From positions 62,001 through 126,000 of the forward strand of contig NZ_JAAGWH010000033.1 in NCBI RefSeq assembly GCF_010682105.1: DNA of 64,000 nt, read 5' to 3'. The position numbers and the translations under genes were made by a program. Positions 1 to 8,282 of the stretch are shown piece by piece; the stretch's first letter is position 1, and each line of letters begins with the position of its first letter. Below the pieces are notes generated by a model. That model made no database searches and had not been told where the DNA came from. It worked only from the letters and a program-made list of their open reading frames with translations. The DNA is from Modestobacter muralis (GTDB taxonomy: Bacteria > Actinomycetota > Actinomycetes > Mycobacteriales > Geodermatophilaceae).

Positions 1-207
1 GGGCAGGCCGGACGCGGCGGGGGCACCGGCGTCCGTGGCCTTGGGGACCTCCACCTCGGCGATGAACCGCTCGTTGGTGAAGAAGCCGAACATCCCGCCG
101 GAACGGATGCGACGCACCCCGACGACGCGGGCCGACGGCCCGAACTGCTCTCGCGCGGCGGCGATGGCCTCGTCACGCGTGGCGGCCTCAACGGACTGCG
201 TAGGCAC
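1..207 (-). CDS. flhF: Flagellar GTPase FlhF, N-terminal fragment
   Basis: Partial gene: only the first 69 codons lie in the window and the C-terminus with the SRP-type GTPase domain is beyond base 1. It starts at GTG 207, inside the end of flhA. The visible protein begins with an EAATRDEAI stretch, then QFGPSARVVGVRRIRSGG and a GFFTNERF segment followed by VEV. This is the usual layout of the FlhF N-terminal B domain. FlhF helps place the flagellum and recruits early export or basal-body parts. The position directly after flhA is the common order flhA-flhF. The call is good for family; G motifs cannot be checked here. Confidence 0.75.
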   Translation of the reverse strand, partial: MPTQSVEAATRDEAIAAAREQFGPSARVVGVRRIRSGGMFGFFTNERFIAEVEVPKATDAGAPAASGLP

Positions 208-2233
208 CGCTCACCACTCCCAGGGACTCGATCTGTGCTGTGCGGGACACCTCGTTGTAGGAGATGACCGACAGCCGGGGCAGGACCTGGCGGACCAGGC
301 GGGACAGTGCAGCGCGGACCTGCGGGGAGCAGACCAGCACGGGGGAGAGGTTGAGCCGTTCGGCGTCCTCGAGGAGGTCGGTGCAGCCGCGGACCAGGAC
401 GTCGACGGTGTTGCCGTCGAGCGCCAGCACCTGACCGCCCTCGGTCTGCCGCACCGACTCCAGGAGCCGCTGCTCGAACGAGGGGTCCAGGGTGATCACG
501 TGCAGCCGCTCGTCCTCGGTGACGTAGGGGTGGCTGATCGCCGCACCCAGCGCGTTGCGCACGGCCTCGACCAGGCCGTCGAGGTCGGTGGAGACCTTGG
601 CCCGCAGCGAGAGCGCCTCGAAGATGCGCACCAGGTCGCGGATGGAGACGTTCTCCTCCAGCAGCGCCTGGAGCACCTGCTGCACCTGGCCGAGGCTGAG
701 CAGCGCGGGGGTGAGCTCGTCGGCGACGGCCGGGTGCGAGCGGCGGACCATCTCCACCAGCACCTTGACGTCCTCGCGGCCCAGCAGGGCGGAGGCGTTC
801 TGCCGGACGACCTCGGCGAGGTGCGTGGTGATGACCGAGGACCGGTCGACCACCGTCGCGCCGGCCATCTCGGCCTGCCGCTGCAGCTCGGCGGGCACCC
901 ACTTGGCGGCCAGCCCGAAGACCGGCTCGCGGGTGGCCTTGCCGGGCAGCCCGTCGAGGTGGTCGCCGATGGCGAGCACGGTGCCGGCGGGCGAGGAGCC
1001 CTTGGCCGCCGGGACGCCGTTGAGCCAGATCACGTACTGCGAGGCGGGCAGGTCGAGGTTGTCGCGGGTGCGGACCAGCGGGATGACCAGGCCGGTCTCC
1101 ATGGCGACCTTGCGGCGCAGCGCCTTGACGCGGTCCAGCAGGTCACCGCCCCGGGCGGTGTCGACCAGCTCGACGAGGTCGAAGGCGACCTCGAGCTCCA
1201 GCGGGTCGACCCGCATGCGGTCGGCGATGGCCTCGGGGGAGTCCGGCTGCGCCTCGGCGGCCTCGGCCGCGTCGGGCGTGGCCTCGTCCTCGTCGGTCTC
1301 GGGCTTCTCCGTCAGCCTGCTGGCGGCGAGGAGGAAGACCCCGCCGATGAGCAGGAACGGCAGCTTGGGCAGGCCGGGGATCAGGACCAGTGCGATCGAG
1401 GCGATGCCGGCGATCCGCACCGGCTGCTTGTTGCGGCCCAGCTGGGCGAGCAGGTCGCTGCCCATGTCGCCCTGGGCTGCCGAGCGGGTGACGATCAGGC
1501 CGGTCGCGGTGGAGATGAGCAGCGCGGGGATCTGGGAGACCAGGCCGTCGCCGACGCTGAGCAGCGAGTAGGTGGAGACCGCCTCGCCGGGGGACATGCC
1601 CTTCTGCATGACCCCGATGGCGAACCCGCCGATCAGGTTGATCAGGGTCACGATGATGGCAGCGATGGCGTCGCCCTTGACGAACTTGCTGGCACCGTCC
1701 ATCGAGCCGTAGAAGTCGGCCTCGGCGGTGACCTCGGTCCGGCGCCTGCGCGCCTGCGCCTCGTTGATCAGGCCGGCGTTGAGGTCGGCGTCGATGGCCA
1801 TCTGCTTGCCGGGCATCGCGTCGAGGGTGAAGCGGGCCCCGACCTCGGCGACGCGGCCGGCACCGTTGGTGATGACGACGAACTGGATGATCGTCAGGAT
1901 GATGAAGATGACCAGGCCGACGATCAGCGAGCCGCCGATCACGAAGTGACCGAAGGCCTCGATGACCTTGCCGGCGTAGCCGTCGCTGAGCACCAGGCGG
2001 GTGGAGGAGACGTTCAGCGCCAGCCGCAGCAGGGTGGCGATGAGCACCAGCGAGGGGAAGATCGCGAAGTCCAGCGGCCGCTTGATGTTCATCGACACCA
2101 GCAGGATCAGCAGCGACGCGGCGATGTTGAAGCCCAGGAGCAGGTCCAGGAGCGGGGCCGGCAGCGGGACGACGAGCATCAGCACGATCGACACGACGCC
2201 GACGGGCACGGCTGCCTTGGTCAGCTTGCCCAC
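188..2233 (-). CDS. flhA: Flagellar export gate protein FlhA
   Basis: FlhA is the large export-gate subunit of the flagellar type III secretion apparatus and docks chaperone-substrate complexes. The 681-residue product has the family length. The N-terminal half carries about eight hydrophobic segments, with the FHIPEP-family motif DAMPGKQMAIDADLNAG near residue 140. The C-terminal half is the soluble cytoplasmic domain. The GTG start at 2233 is preceded by a GAGG sequence. It lies 196 bases after flhB, the longest gap among the export genes, and its stop overlaps the flhF start. No truncation or odd composition is visible. Confidence 0.97.
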   Translation of the reverse strand: MGKLTKAAVPVGVVSIVLMLVVPLPAPLLDLLLGFNIAASLLILLVSMNIKRPLDFAIFPSLVLIATLLRLALNVSSTRLVLSDGYAGKVIEAFGHFVIGGSLIVGLVIFIILTIIQFVVITNGAGRVAEVGARFTLDAMPGKQMAIDADLNAGLINEAQARRRRTEVTAEADFYGSMDGASKFVKGDAIAAIIVTLINLIGGFAIGVMQKGMSPGEAVSTYSLLSVGDGLVSQIPALLISTATGLIVTRSAAQGDMGSDLLAQLGRNKQPVRIAGIASIALVLIPGLPKLPFLLIGGVFLLAASRLTEKPETDEDEATPDAAEAAEAQPDSPEAIADRMRVDPLELEVAFDLVELVDTARGGDLLDRVKALRRKVAMETGLVIPLVRTRDNLDLPASQYVIWLNGVPAAKGSSPAGTVLAIGDHLDGLPGKATREPVFGLAAKWVPAELQRQAEMAGATVVDRSSVITTHLAEVVRQNASALLGREDVKVLVEMVRRSHPAVADELTPALLSLGQVQQVLQALLEENVSIRDLVRIFEALSLRAKVSTDLDGLVEAVRNALGAAISHPYVTEDERLHVITLDPSFEQRLLESVRQTEGGQVLALDGNTVDVLVRGCTDLLEDAERLNLSPVLVCSPQVRAALSRLVRQVLPRLSVISYNEVSRTAQIESLGVVSGAYAVR

Positions 2234-2429
2234 GAGACCTCGTTCCTGTGCGGATGGCGTTCCGGCGCTGAGGTGGTGCGCCGGTGCGCGCCTCAGGGAC
2301 CTTCTCGGCAGCCGTGGGAACGGTCCGTACCGCTGTGCCGTGCGCGGGCAGCCCGCTGGCCCCGCTGGTCACATCCGCCCCCGGCGACGCAGCGGGAGGG
2401 TGTGGGCGGGGTGGGTGGGACCGGTGGGT

Positions 2430-3563
2430 TCAACGGCGGCGGCCCGCCTTGGGCAGGTCGGCGACGGCGGGGGCCTCGAAGCCGGGGCGGTGGATGCCGC
2501 CGCGCACCCCCTTGGCGGACAGGTGCATGACGAAGGCCAGCACCCGGGCGACGGCGGTGAACAGCTGGGCGGGCACCTCCTGGCCGATCTCGCAGGACCC
2601 GTGCAGGGCCCGGGCCAGCGGGATGTCCTGCACCATCGGCACCCGGCACTCCTCGGCCCGGGCGCGGAGCTTCGCCGCCACCTCGCCGGCGCCCTTGGCG
2701 ACCACGCGGGGAGCGCCGCGGAGCGGGTCGTACTTTAGCGCCACCGCGACGTGCGTGGGGTTGACCAGCAGGACGTCGGCGTCGGCGACCTCGGACATCA
2801 TCCGGTTGCGCGACATCGCCATCTGGGTCGCCCGTCGCTGGGCCTTCACGTGCGGGTCGCCCTCGGACTGCTTGTGCTCCTGCTTGATCTCGGCGTGGCT
2901 CATCTTGAGCTGCTTCATCATCTTCTTGCGGACGACGACGTAGTCGGCGATCGCGATGGCCAGGCCGGTGATGCCGACGACCCGGAACATCAGCACCGCC
3001 GAGTCGCCGAAGGTGCGGGTGACCTCCGACAGCGGGAGGGCGCCGGAGGCGGCGACCAGCTCCTGCGCCTTGTCGGAGGTGACGACGATGACGACGGTCA
3101 GCGCGATCGTCTTGATGATCGCCTTGGCCGCCTCCCACAGGCCCTGGGTGCCGAACATCCGCTTGATCCCCGGGAAGGGGTTCAGCTTCTTCAGCGTCGG
3201 CTTCATGCTCTTGGTCGCGAAGGTGACCCCGCCCTGGGCCGCCGAGGACAGCGTGCCGATCAGCATCATGGTCAGTGCCGTGGGCAGCAGGGCGAGCAGG
3301 AAGACGCTCAGCGCCTGGCCGAGCAGTGCCGAGATGGCGGCCGGCTCGGGGTTGCCGGCGATGGCGCCGATCTGGACGAACAGGGTCTGGACCTCGCCGA
3401 AGCCCCGCTCGACCATCATCGGCAGCAGCACGCTGGCCGCCGCCGTCCCCAGCCAGGTGCCCAGCTCCTGGGTGCGGGGGATCTGGCCTTCCTTGCGGGC
3501 CTTCTTGAGCTTCTCGGGTGTCGGCTTCTCTGTCTTCTCACCGCCCGGTCCGTCCTTGGACAT
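2430..3563 (-). CDS. flhB: Flagellar export switch protein FlhB
   Basis: FlhB is the export-gate subunit that switches secretion from rod/hook to filament substrates after self-cleavage. The 377-residue protein opens with the conserved EKTEKPTPEKLKKARKEG segment, then four hydrophobic helices between about residues 35 and 215. The C-terminal cytoplasmic domain carries the autocleavage motif NPTH at about residues 268-271. The ATG at 3563 has a perfect AGGAGGTGA Shine-Dalgarno. It follows fliR by 30 bases in the same operon. Its functional partner for length control is FliK, encoded at 12361-13734. Confidence 0.97.
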   Translation of the reverse strand: MSKDGPGGEKTEKPTPEKLKKARKEGQIPRTQELGTWLGTAAASVLLPMMVERGFGEVQTLFVQIGAIAGNPEPAAISALLGQALSVFLLALLPTALTMMLIGTLSSAAQGGVTFATKSMKPTLKKLNPFPGIKRMFGTQGLWEAAKAIIKTIALTVVIVVTSDKAQELVAASGALPLSEVTRTFGDSAVLMFRVVGITGLAIAIADYVVVRKKMMKQLKMSHAEIKQEHKQSEGDPHVKAQRRATQMAMSRNRMMSEVADADVLLVNPTHVAVALKYDPLRGAPRVVAKGAGEVAAKLRARAEECRVPMVQDIPLARALHGSCEIGQEVPAQLFTAVARVLAFVMHLSAKGVRGGIHRPGFEAPAVADLPKAGRRR

Positions 3564-3593
3564 CAGTCACCTCCTCTCAGGTGGTCGAGCACG

Positions 3594-4358
3594 TCAGCCG
3601 CTGCGCAGCGAGGTGATGGCCTCGAGCGCGGTGTCCATCAGGCCGTCGAGGGCGGGGGGCAGGAGCGGGAAGGTCAGCCCGAGCATGGTCAGGGTGATCA
3701 TGATCTTGACCGGGAACCCGAGCGAGAAGATGTTCAGCGCGGGGGCGGCCTTGGACAGCAGCGCCAGGGCGACGTCGGCCAGCATCAGGACGGCGACCAT
3801 CGGCCCGGCGATCTGCAGGGCGGCCAGGAACATCATCGAGAACGCGGTCAGCATCATCGGCCCGAGCTGTTCGGCCGGCAGCGAGCCGCCGAGGGGGAGC
3901 CCCTGGTAGGACGTGACGAACCCGCGCACCAGCAGCAGGTGCGCGCCGCTGGTGAACAGCAAGGTGATCGCCAGCAGGTAGTGCAGCCGGCCGATCACGC
4001 CGTGCGAGCTCAGCGACAGCGGGTCGTAGGCCGGTTGCAGCGAGAAGCCGCCGGTGACGTCGATGAGGTCACCGGCCAGCTGCACGGCGGTGAAGAACAC
4101 CTGGACGATGAAGCCCAGCGCCGCGCCGATGACCGCCTCGGTGATCGCCGTGACGACCAGGAACCCGGCGGTCACCTCCGGCACGGTGCCGACGATGTGC
4201 GGGAAGGCGACCAGCGACAGCGCCAGGGCGAGCGCGGCCTTGGCCGGCTTGGGGATGCTGCCGGAGTTGAACGGCGGTGCCATGACGATGAACCCGGTGG
4301 CCCGCGCGCTGGCGAGCAGCAGCGCCGCAAGCGTGGCCGAGGGGACAGACAGGTCCAT
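3594..4358 (-). CDS. fliR: Flagellar export protein FliR
   Basis: FliR is an integral membrane subunit of the flagellar export gate and forms the FliPQR core with FliP and FliQ. The 254-residue protein is almost wholly hydrophobic with about six predicted membrane segments. It has the family landmark FNSGSIPKPAKAALALALS near residue 25. The ATG at 4358 has a GAGGT Shine-Dalgarno, and fliQ ends 7 bases upstream. The order fliP-fliQ-fliR-flhB is the standard one. No anomaly is visible. Confidence 0.96.
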   Translation of the reverse strand: MDLSVPSATLAALLLASARATGFIVMAPPFNSGSIPKPAKAALALALSLVAFPHIVGTVPEVTAGFLVVTAITEAVIGAALGFIVQVFFTAVQLAGDLIDVTGGFSLQPAYDPLSLSSHGVIGRLHYLLAITLLFTSGAHLLLVRGFVTSYQGLPLGGSLPAEQLGPMMLTAFSMMFLAALQIAGPMVAVLMLADVALALLSKAAPALNIFSLGFPVKIMITLTMLGLTFPLLPPALDGLMDTALEAITSLRSG

Positions 4359-4365
4359 CGTGACC

Positions 4366-4641
4366 TCAGGTCCGGCCGAGCAACCGCGGCAGTGACTCGA
4401 ACAGCTGGTTGGTGAAGGAGACCAGCTCCGCCAGCACCCAGTTGCCGGTCACCAGCAGCGCGATGGCCACCGCGATCATCTTCGGCACGAAGGAGAGGGT
4501 CGGTTCCTGGATCTGGGTGGCCGCCTGGAACAGCGAGATCATGAAGCCGACGAGCAACGCGGTCAGCAGGACCGGGGCAGCCACCTTGGCCCCGACGATC
4601 ATGGTCTTCACGGCGATGTCGGTGACGTCCGCGTCGCTCAT
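4366..4641 (-). CDS. fliQ: Flagellar export protein FliQ
   Basis: FliQ is the small membrane subunit of the FliPQR export core. From ATG 4641 the product is 91 residues, the usual family length, with two transmembrane helices and the conserved stretch FQAATQIQEPTLSFVPK between them. The frame is open further upstream, but the ATG at 4641 overlaps the fliP stop as ATGA and gives the family N-terminus, so it is preferred. The gene is translationally coupled to fliP. Confidence 0.95.
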   Translation of the reverse strand: MSDADVTDIAVKTMIVGAKVAAPVLLTALLVGFMISLFQAATQIQEPTLSFVPKMIAVAIALLVTGNWVLAELVSFTNQLFESLPRLLGRT

Positions 4642-5471
4642 GCGTACGACCCCACCAGGGCCGTGGCGATCAGCGACCACCCGTCGACCACCACGAACAG
4701 CAGCAGCTTGAACGGCAGCGACACGACCGTCGGCGGGACCATCATCATGCCCATGGCCATCAGTGCGGCGCTGACCAGCATGTCCAGCACCAGGAACGGG
4801 ATGAACACGACCAGCCCGATGATGAAGGCGCTCTTGAGCTCGGAGAACACGAACGCCGGCACCAGGGTCAGCATGCTCACCGACGCCTCGTCGGCCGGCT
4901 TCTCCTCACCCGACAGCCCGATCATCAGCGTGAGCTCGTCGTCGCGGGTGTTGTCCAGCAGGAAGGTCTTCAGCGGCGCCACACCGGTGTCGTAGGCGGC
5001 CGAGGCCGAGATGGAGCCGTCGAGGTAGGGCTGCACGGCGACCTCGTTGATGTCGCCGAACACCGGCCCCATCACGAAGATCGTCAGGAACAGCGCGATC
5101 CCGGTCAGCACCTGGTTCGGCGGCGAGGTGGGCAGGCCGAGCGCGTTGCGGGTCAGCGCCAGCACCACGAGGATCTTGGTGAACGAGGTCACCAGCAGCA
5201 GCGCGGACGGCGCGATCGACAGCACGGTGATCGCCAGGATCAGGGTGACCGCGCTGCTGGGGCTGTCCCCGCCGATCGAGATGTCCAGCCCGCCGCCGTC
5301 GACGACCGGGGCGACCGGAGCGCTCGGCGCCACCGGTGCCACCGGGGCGGCCAGGGCGGGTCCGGCGAGCATGAACAGGGCGCCGGTGACGGCCAGCATC
5401 AGCAGCGGCATCAGCCAGCCGAGGCGACGGAGGCGGTGGCCGGCGACCGGCATGCGCAGGGACGTGGCCAT
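4638..5471 (-). CDS. fliP: Flagellar export protein FliP
   Basis: FliP forms the pore of the flagellar export gate. Starting at ATG 5471, which shares one base with the fliO stop (TGATG), the protein has 277 residues. An N-terminal signal-like hydrophobic segment (about residues 18-42) is followed by an Ala/Pro/Val-rich linker. Then come the FliP core landmarks TSFTKILVVLALTRNALG, PPNQVL and a C-terminal hydrophobic pair. The open frame extends about 130 codons further upstream, but that part is antisense-like low-complexity Arg sequence over fliO and is rejected. Confidence 0.96.
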   Translation of the reverse strand: MATSLRMPVAGHRLRRLGWLMPLLMLAVTGALFMLAGPALAAPVAPVAPSAPVAPVVDGGGLDISIGGDSPSSAVTLILAITVLSIAPSALLLVTSFTKILVVLALTRNALGLPTSPPNQVLTGIALFLTIFVMGPVFGDINEVAVQPYLDGSISASAAYDTGVAPLKTFLLDNTRDDELTLMIGLSGEEKPADEASVSMLTLVPAFVFSELKSAFIIGLVVFIPFLVLDMLVSAALMAMGMMMVPPTVVSLPFKLLLFVVVDGWSLIATALVGSYA

Positions 5472-5896
5472 CAGTGACGCACCGTCCGCTCGCGCAGCTC
5501 CTGTACGACCGACGTCCAGGTGCCCTTGTCCAGGACCGAGCCGGCCAGCGCGCTCGGGCCCGAGGGCACCGGGATGCGCCGGGTCATCGGCACGGGCTCG
5601 CCGTCCGCGGTGACCTCGGCCGGCCCGAGTTGGGCGGCCAGCGCGGCCTGCAGCTCCTCGTCCTCGACCTCGGCCAGCAGGGTGACCTGCTCCTCGGTCG
5701 AGCCGACGACCAGCACCCGGCCGGCCACGCGCAGCACCGAGACGGTGCTGGCGCGGCCCATCCGCTGCCGGGCGACGACCTCGATGACGCCGGTGGCGCC
5801 GCCGAGTCCGCGCTTCTTCGCCAGCTTGCTCGCGTAGAGCAGGACCGCGGCGATGAAGCCGAGGCACAGCACCAGGCGGATCACCATCCAGGTCAT
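5471..5896 (-). CDS. fliO: Flagellar biosynthesis protein FliO
   Basis: FliO is a small membrane protein that assists assembly of the FliP ring. The 141-residue product has a single N-terminal transmembrane helix (about residues 3-22). A short basic cytoplasmic region follows with the family pattern VIEVVARQRMGRASTVSVLRVAGRVLVVGSTE split by no gap, where a conserved beta-rich FliO domain is expected. The ATG at 5896 overlaps the fliN stop by four bases. Sequence conservation in FliO is low, so position between fliN and fliP is an important part of this call. Confidence 0.88.
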   Translation of the reverse strand: MTWMVIRLVLCLGFIAAVLLYASKLAKKRGLGGATGVIEVVARQRMGRASTVSVLRVAGRVLVVGSTEEQVTLLAEVEDEELQAALAAQLGPAEVTADGEPVPMTRRIPVPSGPSALAGSVLDKGTWTSVVQELRERTVRH

Positions 5897-6633
5897 GCGC
5901 CCGGCGCCCCGTACTCGCCGGAGTCGGTCACGATCTCGCTGATCCGCAGTCCGAAGTCCTCGTCGACGACGACGATCTCGCCGCGGGCGATGAGCGTGCC
6001 GTTGACCAGCAGGTCGGCCGGTGCGCCGGCGGCCCGGTCCAGCTCGATGACCTCACCGGGGTGCAGCGAGAGCAGCTCGGCGACCGTCATCCGGGTGCGG
6101 CCGATCTCGACGGTGACCTCCATGGCCACGTTGCGCAGCAGGTCCAGGCTGCCGCGCCGCTCGCGCGGGCGGGGCAGGGTGACCTGCAGGGCGAGGGTCG
6201 CGCAGATCTCGCTGCCCTGCAGCAGCGGGACGGCGAGGAAGACGCCCTTGTCGCGCAGGCCGTCCAGCGCCGGGACGACGTCCTCGACCCGCTCGGCGGC
6301 GACCCGGACCTTGCCCAGGGCCGCGGCGGCGGCCTCGAGCGCGGGGCGCAGCGCGGTCGCGACGTCCATGGCGCCGACGGGGGAGTTGGTCAGCGCGCTG
6401 ACGATCTCCTCCGAGAGCACCAGCACGATGTCGCCGCTGACCTCACCGCCCAGTGCGGCGGTGACGGCCGCGCCGGGGGCCAGCGGCAGCGGGACCGCGT
6501 CCGGGTCGGCGACGGTGTCCCCGGCGCGCAGGTCCAGCTCGGCGGGCATGGCTGCCGCCGCGGCCTGCGCGGCGGCGGAGACCGCGGCGGCGATGGTGTC
6601 GGAGTCGGACGGGGTGGTGAAGGCGGTGGTCAT
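5893..6633 (-). CDS. fliN: Flagellar motor switch protein FliN, with CheC-like N-terminal extension
   Basis: FliN builds the lower C-ring of the motor switch. The C-terminal ~75 residues form a clear SpoA domain (LLRNVAMEVTVEIGRTRM ... LHPGEVIELDRAAG ... RGEIVVVDEDFGLRI). At 246 residues the protein is about twice the length of a minimal FliN. The extra N-terminal ~160 residues look like a CheC/FliY-type fold, but I see no E-I-G-N phosphatase motif; the equivalent helix reads LRPALEAAAAALGKV. It is therefore FliY-like in architecture but probably without phosphatase activity. The ATG overlaps the fliM stop by four bases. Confidence 0.92.
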   Translation of the reverse strand: MTTAFTTPSDSDTIAAAVSAAAQAAAAAMPAELDLRAGDTVADPDAVPLPLAPGAAVTAALGGEVSGDIVLVLSEEIVSALTNSPVGAMDVATALRPALEAAAAALGKVRVAAERVEDVVPALDGLRDKGVFLAVPLLQGSEICATLALQVTLPRPRERRGSLDLLRNVAMEVTVEIGRTRMTVAELLSLHPGEVIELDRAAGAPADLLVNGTLIARGEIVVVDEDFGLRISEIVTDSGEYGAPGA

Positions 6634-7604
6634 CTGTGGTCCTGTTCGCCGGTGCCGGTCTCGGGGACGATCTCGGCGGCCAGACGGCGCCGGTGGTTGC
6701 TGGGGAGTGCCTGGGCGAAGACGACGTCGTTGGTCGTGACCTCCAGCGGGGTGTCCTGCGAGTGCCGGAGCAGCAGGACGTCGCCCTCGGCCAGCGACAG
6801 CAGGTCGCCGGAGGGCACCACGATCGGGTTGAACCGCACGCTGACGTCGACGGGCACGTCGTTGAGCCGCTCGGTCAGCGCCTCGAACGCGCGCTGCCGC
6901 TTGTGCCGCGCGGACTCCGACAGCTGCGGGGACGCCGCGTTGGTCAGCGCCGGCGCGAAGGCGGCGAAGGGGAGCACGAGGGTGGCCTCGGGCTCGCGCT
7001 CGCCGATGCGCAGGCTGTAGGTGCCGACCATGACCGTCTCGGACCCCGAGGCGGCCTGGGCCAGCTGGGGGTTGTACTCGACACCGTCGATGACCGGCTG
7101 CAGCGGCGTGATGTGCGCGAAGGCCTCGGCCAGCTCGCCGAGCAGGCGGTCGAGGAGGTGGCCGGTGATGGCGCTCTCCATGCCGGTCATCGGCCGGACG
7201 GGCTGCTCGCCCTCGCCGGACCCGCCGAGCATGTGGTCGACGATCGCCATCGCCGTCTCCAGCGGATAGGCCAGCAGGCCCTTGCCGGGCAGCGGCTCCA
7301 GGGTGAAGACGGCGAGGAAGTAGGACGGCGGCAGGGTGGCGATGTAGTCGTCGTAGGAGAACTGCTCGATGCCGACGAGCTCCATCCGGGCCCCGGTGCG
7401 CAGCATCGAGGTGAGGGTGGTGGTCGCCTGGCGGGCGAAGTTCTCCTGCGCGATCTGCAGGATGCGGACGTGCTCACGGGAGAGCTTCGTCGGGCGTCGG
7501 AAGTCGTACGTGCGCGGTACGCGACGGCGCGAGCGCCCCTGGCCCTCCGGGCTCCGGGGGGCAGGGACGCTGGGCGCGTCGGCCGCGATGTCGGACAGGC
7601 TCAC
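6630..7604 (-). CDS. fliM: Flagellar motor switch protein FliM
   Basis: FliM links the FliG ring to FliN and normally binds CheY-P. The core is clear: TYDFRRPTKLSREHVR near the N-terminus, the CheC-like middle domain with a GG loop (MLGGSGEGEQPV), and a C-terminal SpoA domain. I chose GTG 7604 because an AGGA Shine-Dalgarno sits 5 bases upstream; an in-frame ATG at 7616 lacks one. With either start the N-terminus has no EIDALL-type CheY-binding motif and is instead Pro/Arg-rich. The product is 324 residues. It is separated from fliL by a 190-base gap with a strong hairpin. Confidence 0.94.
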   Translation of the reverse strand: MSLSDIAADAPSVPAPRSPEGQGRSRRRVPRTYDFRRPTKLSREHVRILQIAQENFARQATTTLTSMLRTGARMELVGIEQFSYDDYIATLPPSYFLAVFTLEPLPGKGLLAYPLETAMAIVDHMLGGSGEGEQPVRPMTGMESAITGHLLDRLLGELAEAFAHITPLQPVIDGVEYNPQLAQAASGSETVMVGTYSLRIGEREPEATLVLPFAAFAPALTNAASPQLSESARHKRQRAFEALTERLNDVPVDVSVRFNPIVVPSGDLLSLAEGDVLLLRHSQDTPLEVTTNDVVFAQALPSNHRRRLAAEIVPETGTGEQDHR

Positions 7605-7649
7605 GCATGTCCTCATCGGCGGGGCCCGGGGGGACCCTGACCGCCGGGG

Positions 7650-7683
7650 ACCAGCCGGCGCCGGAGAACCGGCACCGGCTGGT
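7650..7683 (-). terminator. Hairpin between fliL and fliM
   Basis: Arms 7650-7664 and 7669-7683 are complementary over 15 bases with one wobble pair, closing an AGAA loop. The hairpin lies in the 192-base gap after fliL and before fliM, read on the minus strand. There is no U-tract, as is common in high-GC actinobacteria, so it could be a weak terminator, an attenuator or an RNA stability element. The rest of the gap (7605-7796) shows no gene. Confidence 0.5.
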
Positions 7684-7796
7684 ACGGGAGCGCCCGGGTG
7701 GGGACGCTGGGGGTGGAGCGTCAGGAGAGGTGCGGGTCGGCCTCCTCGCAGGGTCCCGGCACGAGCCTGCGAGTGTCGGGGGGCGAGGAGGTCCTT

Positions 7797-8282
7797 CTAC
7801 TGGGTGACGTACTCCGTGTACCAGAGCTCGTAGACATTCCCGTGGTAGGCCTCGATGACCGCCGCCTCGAAGGCGGCCTTCATCGCCTCCCGGTTGTTCT
7901 GCACGTCGGCCAGTGCGGCGCCGGAGAACTGCGAGATCGCGATGTCCATCGCCTTCGAGCCGTCCGGGGTGCCCCCTGCGCCGTGTCCGCCGGCGGCGGC
8001 CTCCTCGTCGTAGGCGAGGGAGAACTGCAGCGTGAAGCCGAGCTTCAGGTAGCTGCCCCCGGCGAGGTTGATCGCCACCGGGTCGACGGCGAGCACCACG
8101 GTGCCGGCCTCGGGGGCCGGCTCGGCCTCGGCCTCACCACTCCCGCTGAAGACGAAGAAGTACGCCGCTGCACCGATCGCCAGGACGGCGACCAGCGCGA
8201 TGATCAGCAGCTTCTTCTTGCCGCCCTTCGCGCCCTCCTCGTCCGCGGGTTTGTCGTCCTTCTTGCTCTTGTCCTTGTTCAT
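7797..8282 (-). CDS. fliL: Flagellar basal body-associated protein FliL
   Basis: FliL is a single-pass membrane protein associated with the stator and basal body. The 161-residue product has a Lys/Asp-rich cytoplasmic N-terminus (about residues 1-25), one transmembrane helix (about 26-45), and a periplasmic FliL domain beginning at VVLAVDPVAINLAGGSYLKLGFTL. The domain ends in the family-like C-terminus VYELWYTEYVTQ. The ATG at 8282 overlaps the motB stop as ATGA, so it is coupled to the stator genes. The motA-motB-fliL order is typical of actinobacterial loci. Confidence 0.93.
   Translation of the reverse strand: MNKDKSKKDDKPADEEGAKGGKKKLLIIALVAVLAIGAAAYFFVFSGSGEAEAEPAPEAGTVVLAVDPVAINLAGGSYLKLGFTLQFSLAYDEEAAAGGHGAGGTPDGSKAMDIAISQFSGAALADVQNNREAMKAAFEAAVIEAYHGNVYELWYTEYVTQ

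Noticed and set aside
2396-2428. G-rich stretch between flhB and flhA as a G-quadruplex or terminator
   Set aside because: Runs of three G are few and irregular, and no stable stem could be drawn; common composition for this genome.
35-2530. An 831-codon plus-strand open frame opposite flhA
   Set aside because: Low-complexity Gly/Asp/Gln/Arg product typical of antisense frames in very GC-rich DNA; the minus strand encodes a full FlhA with all family motifs.
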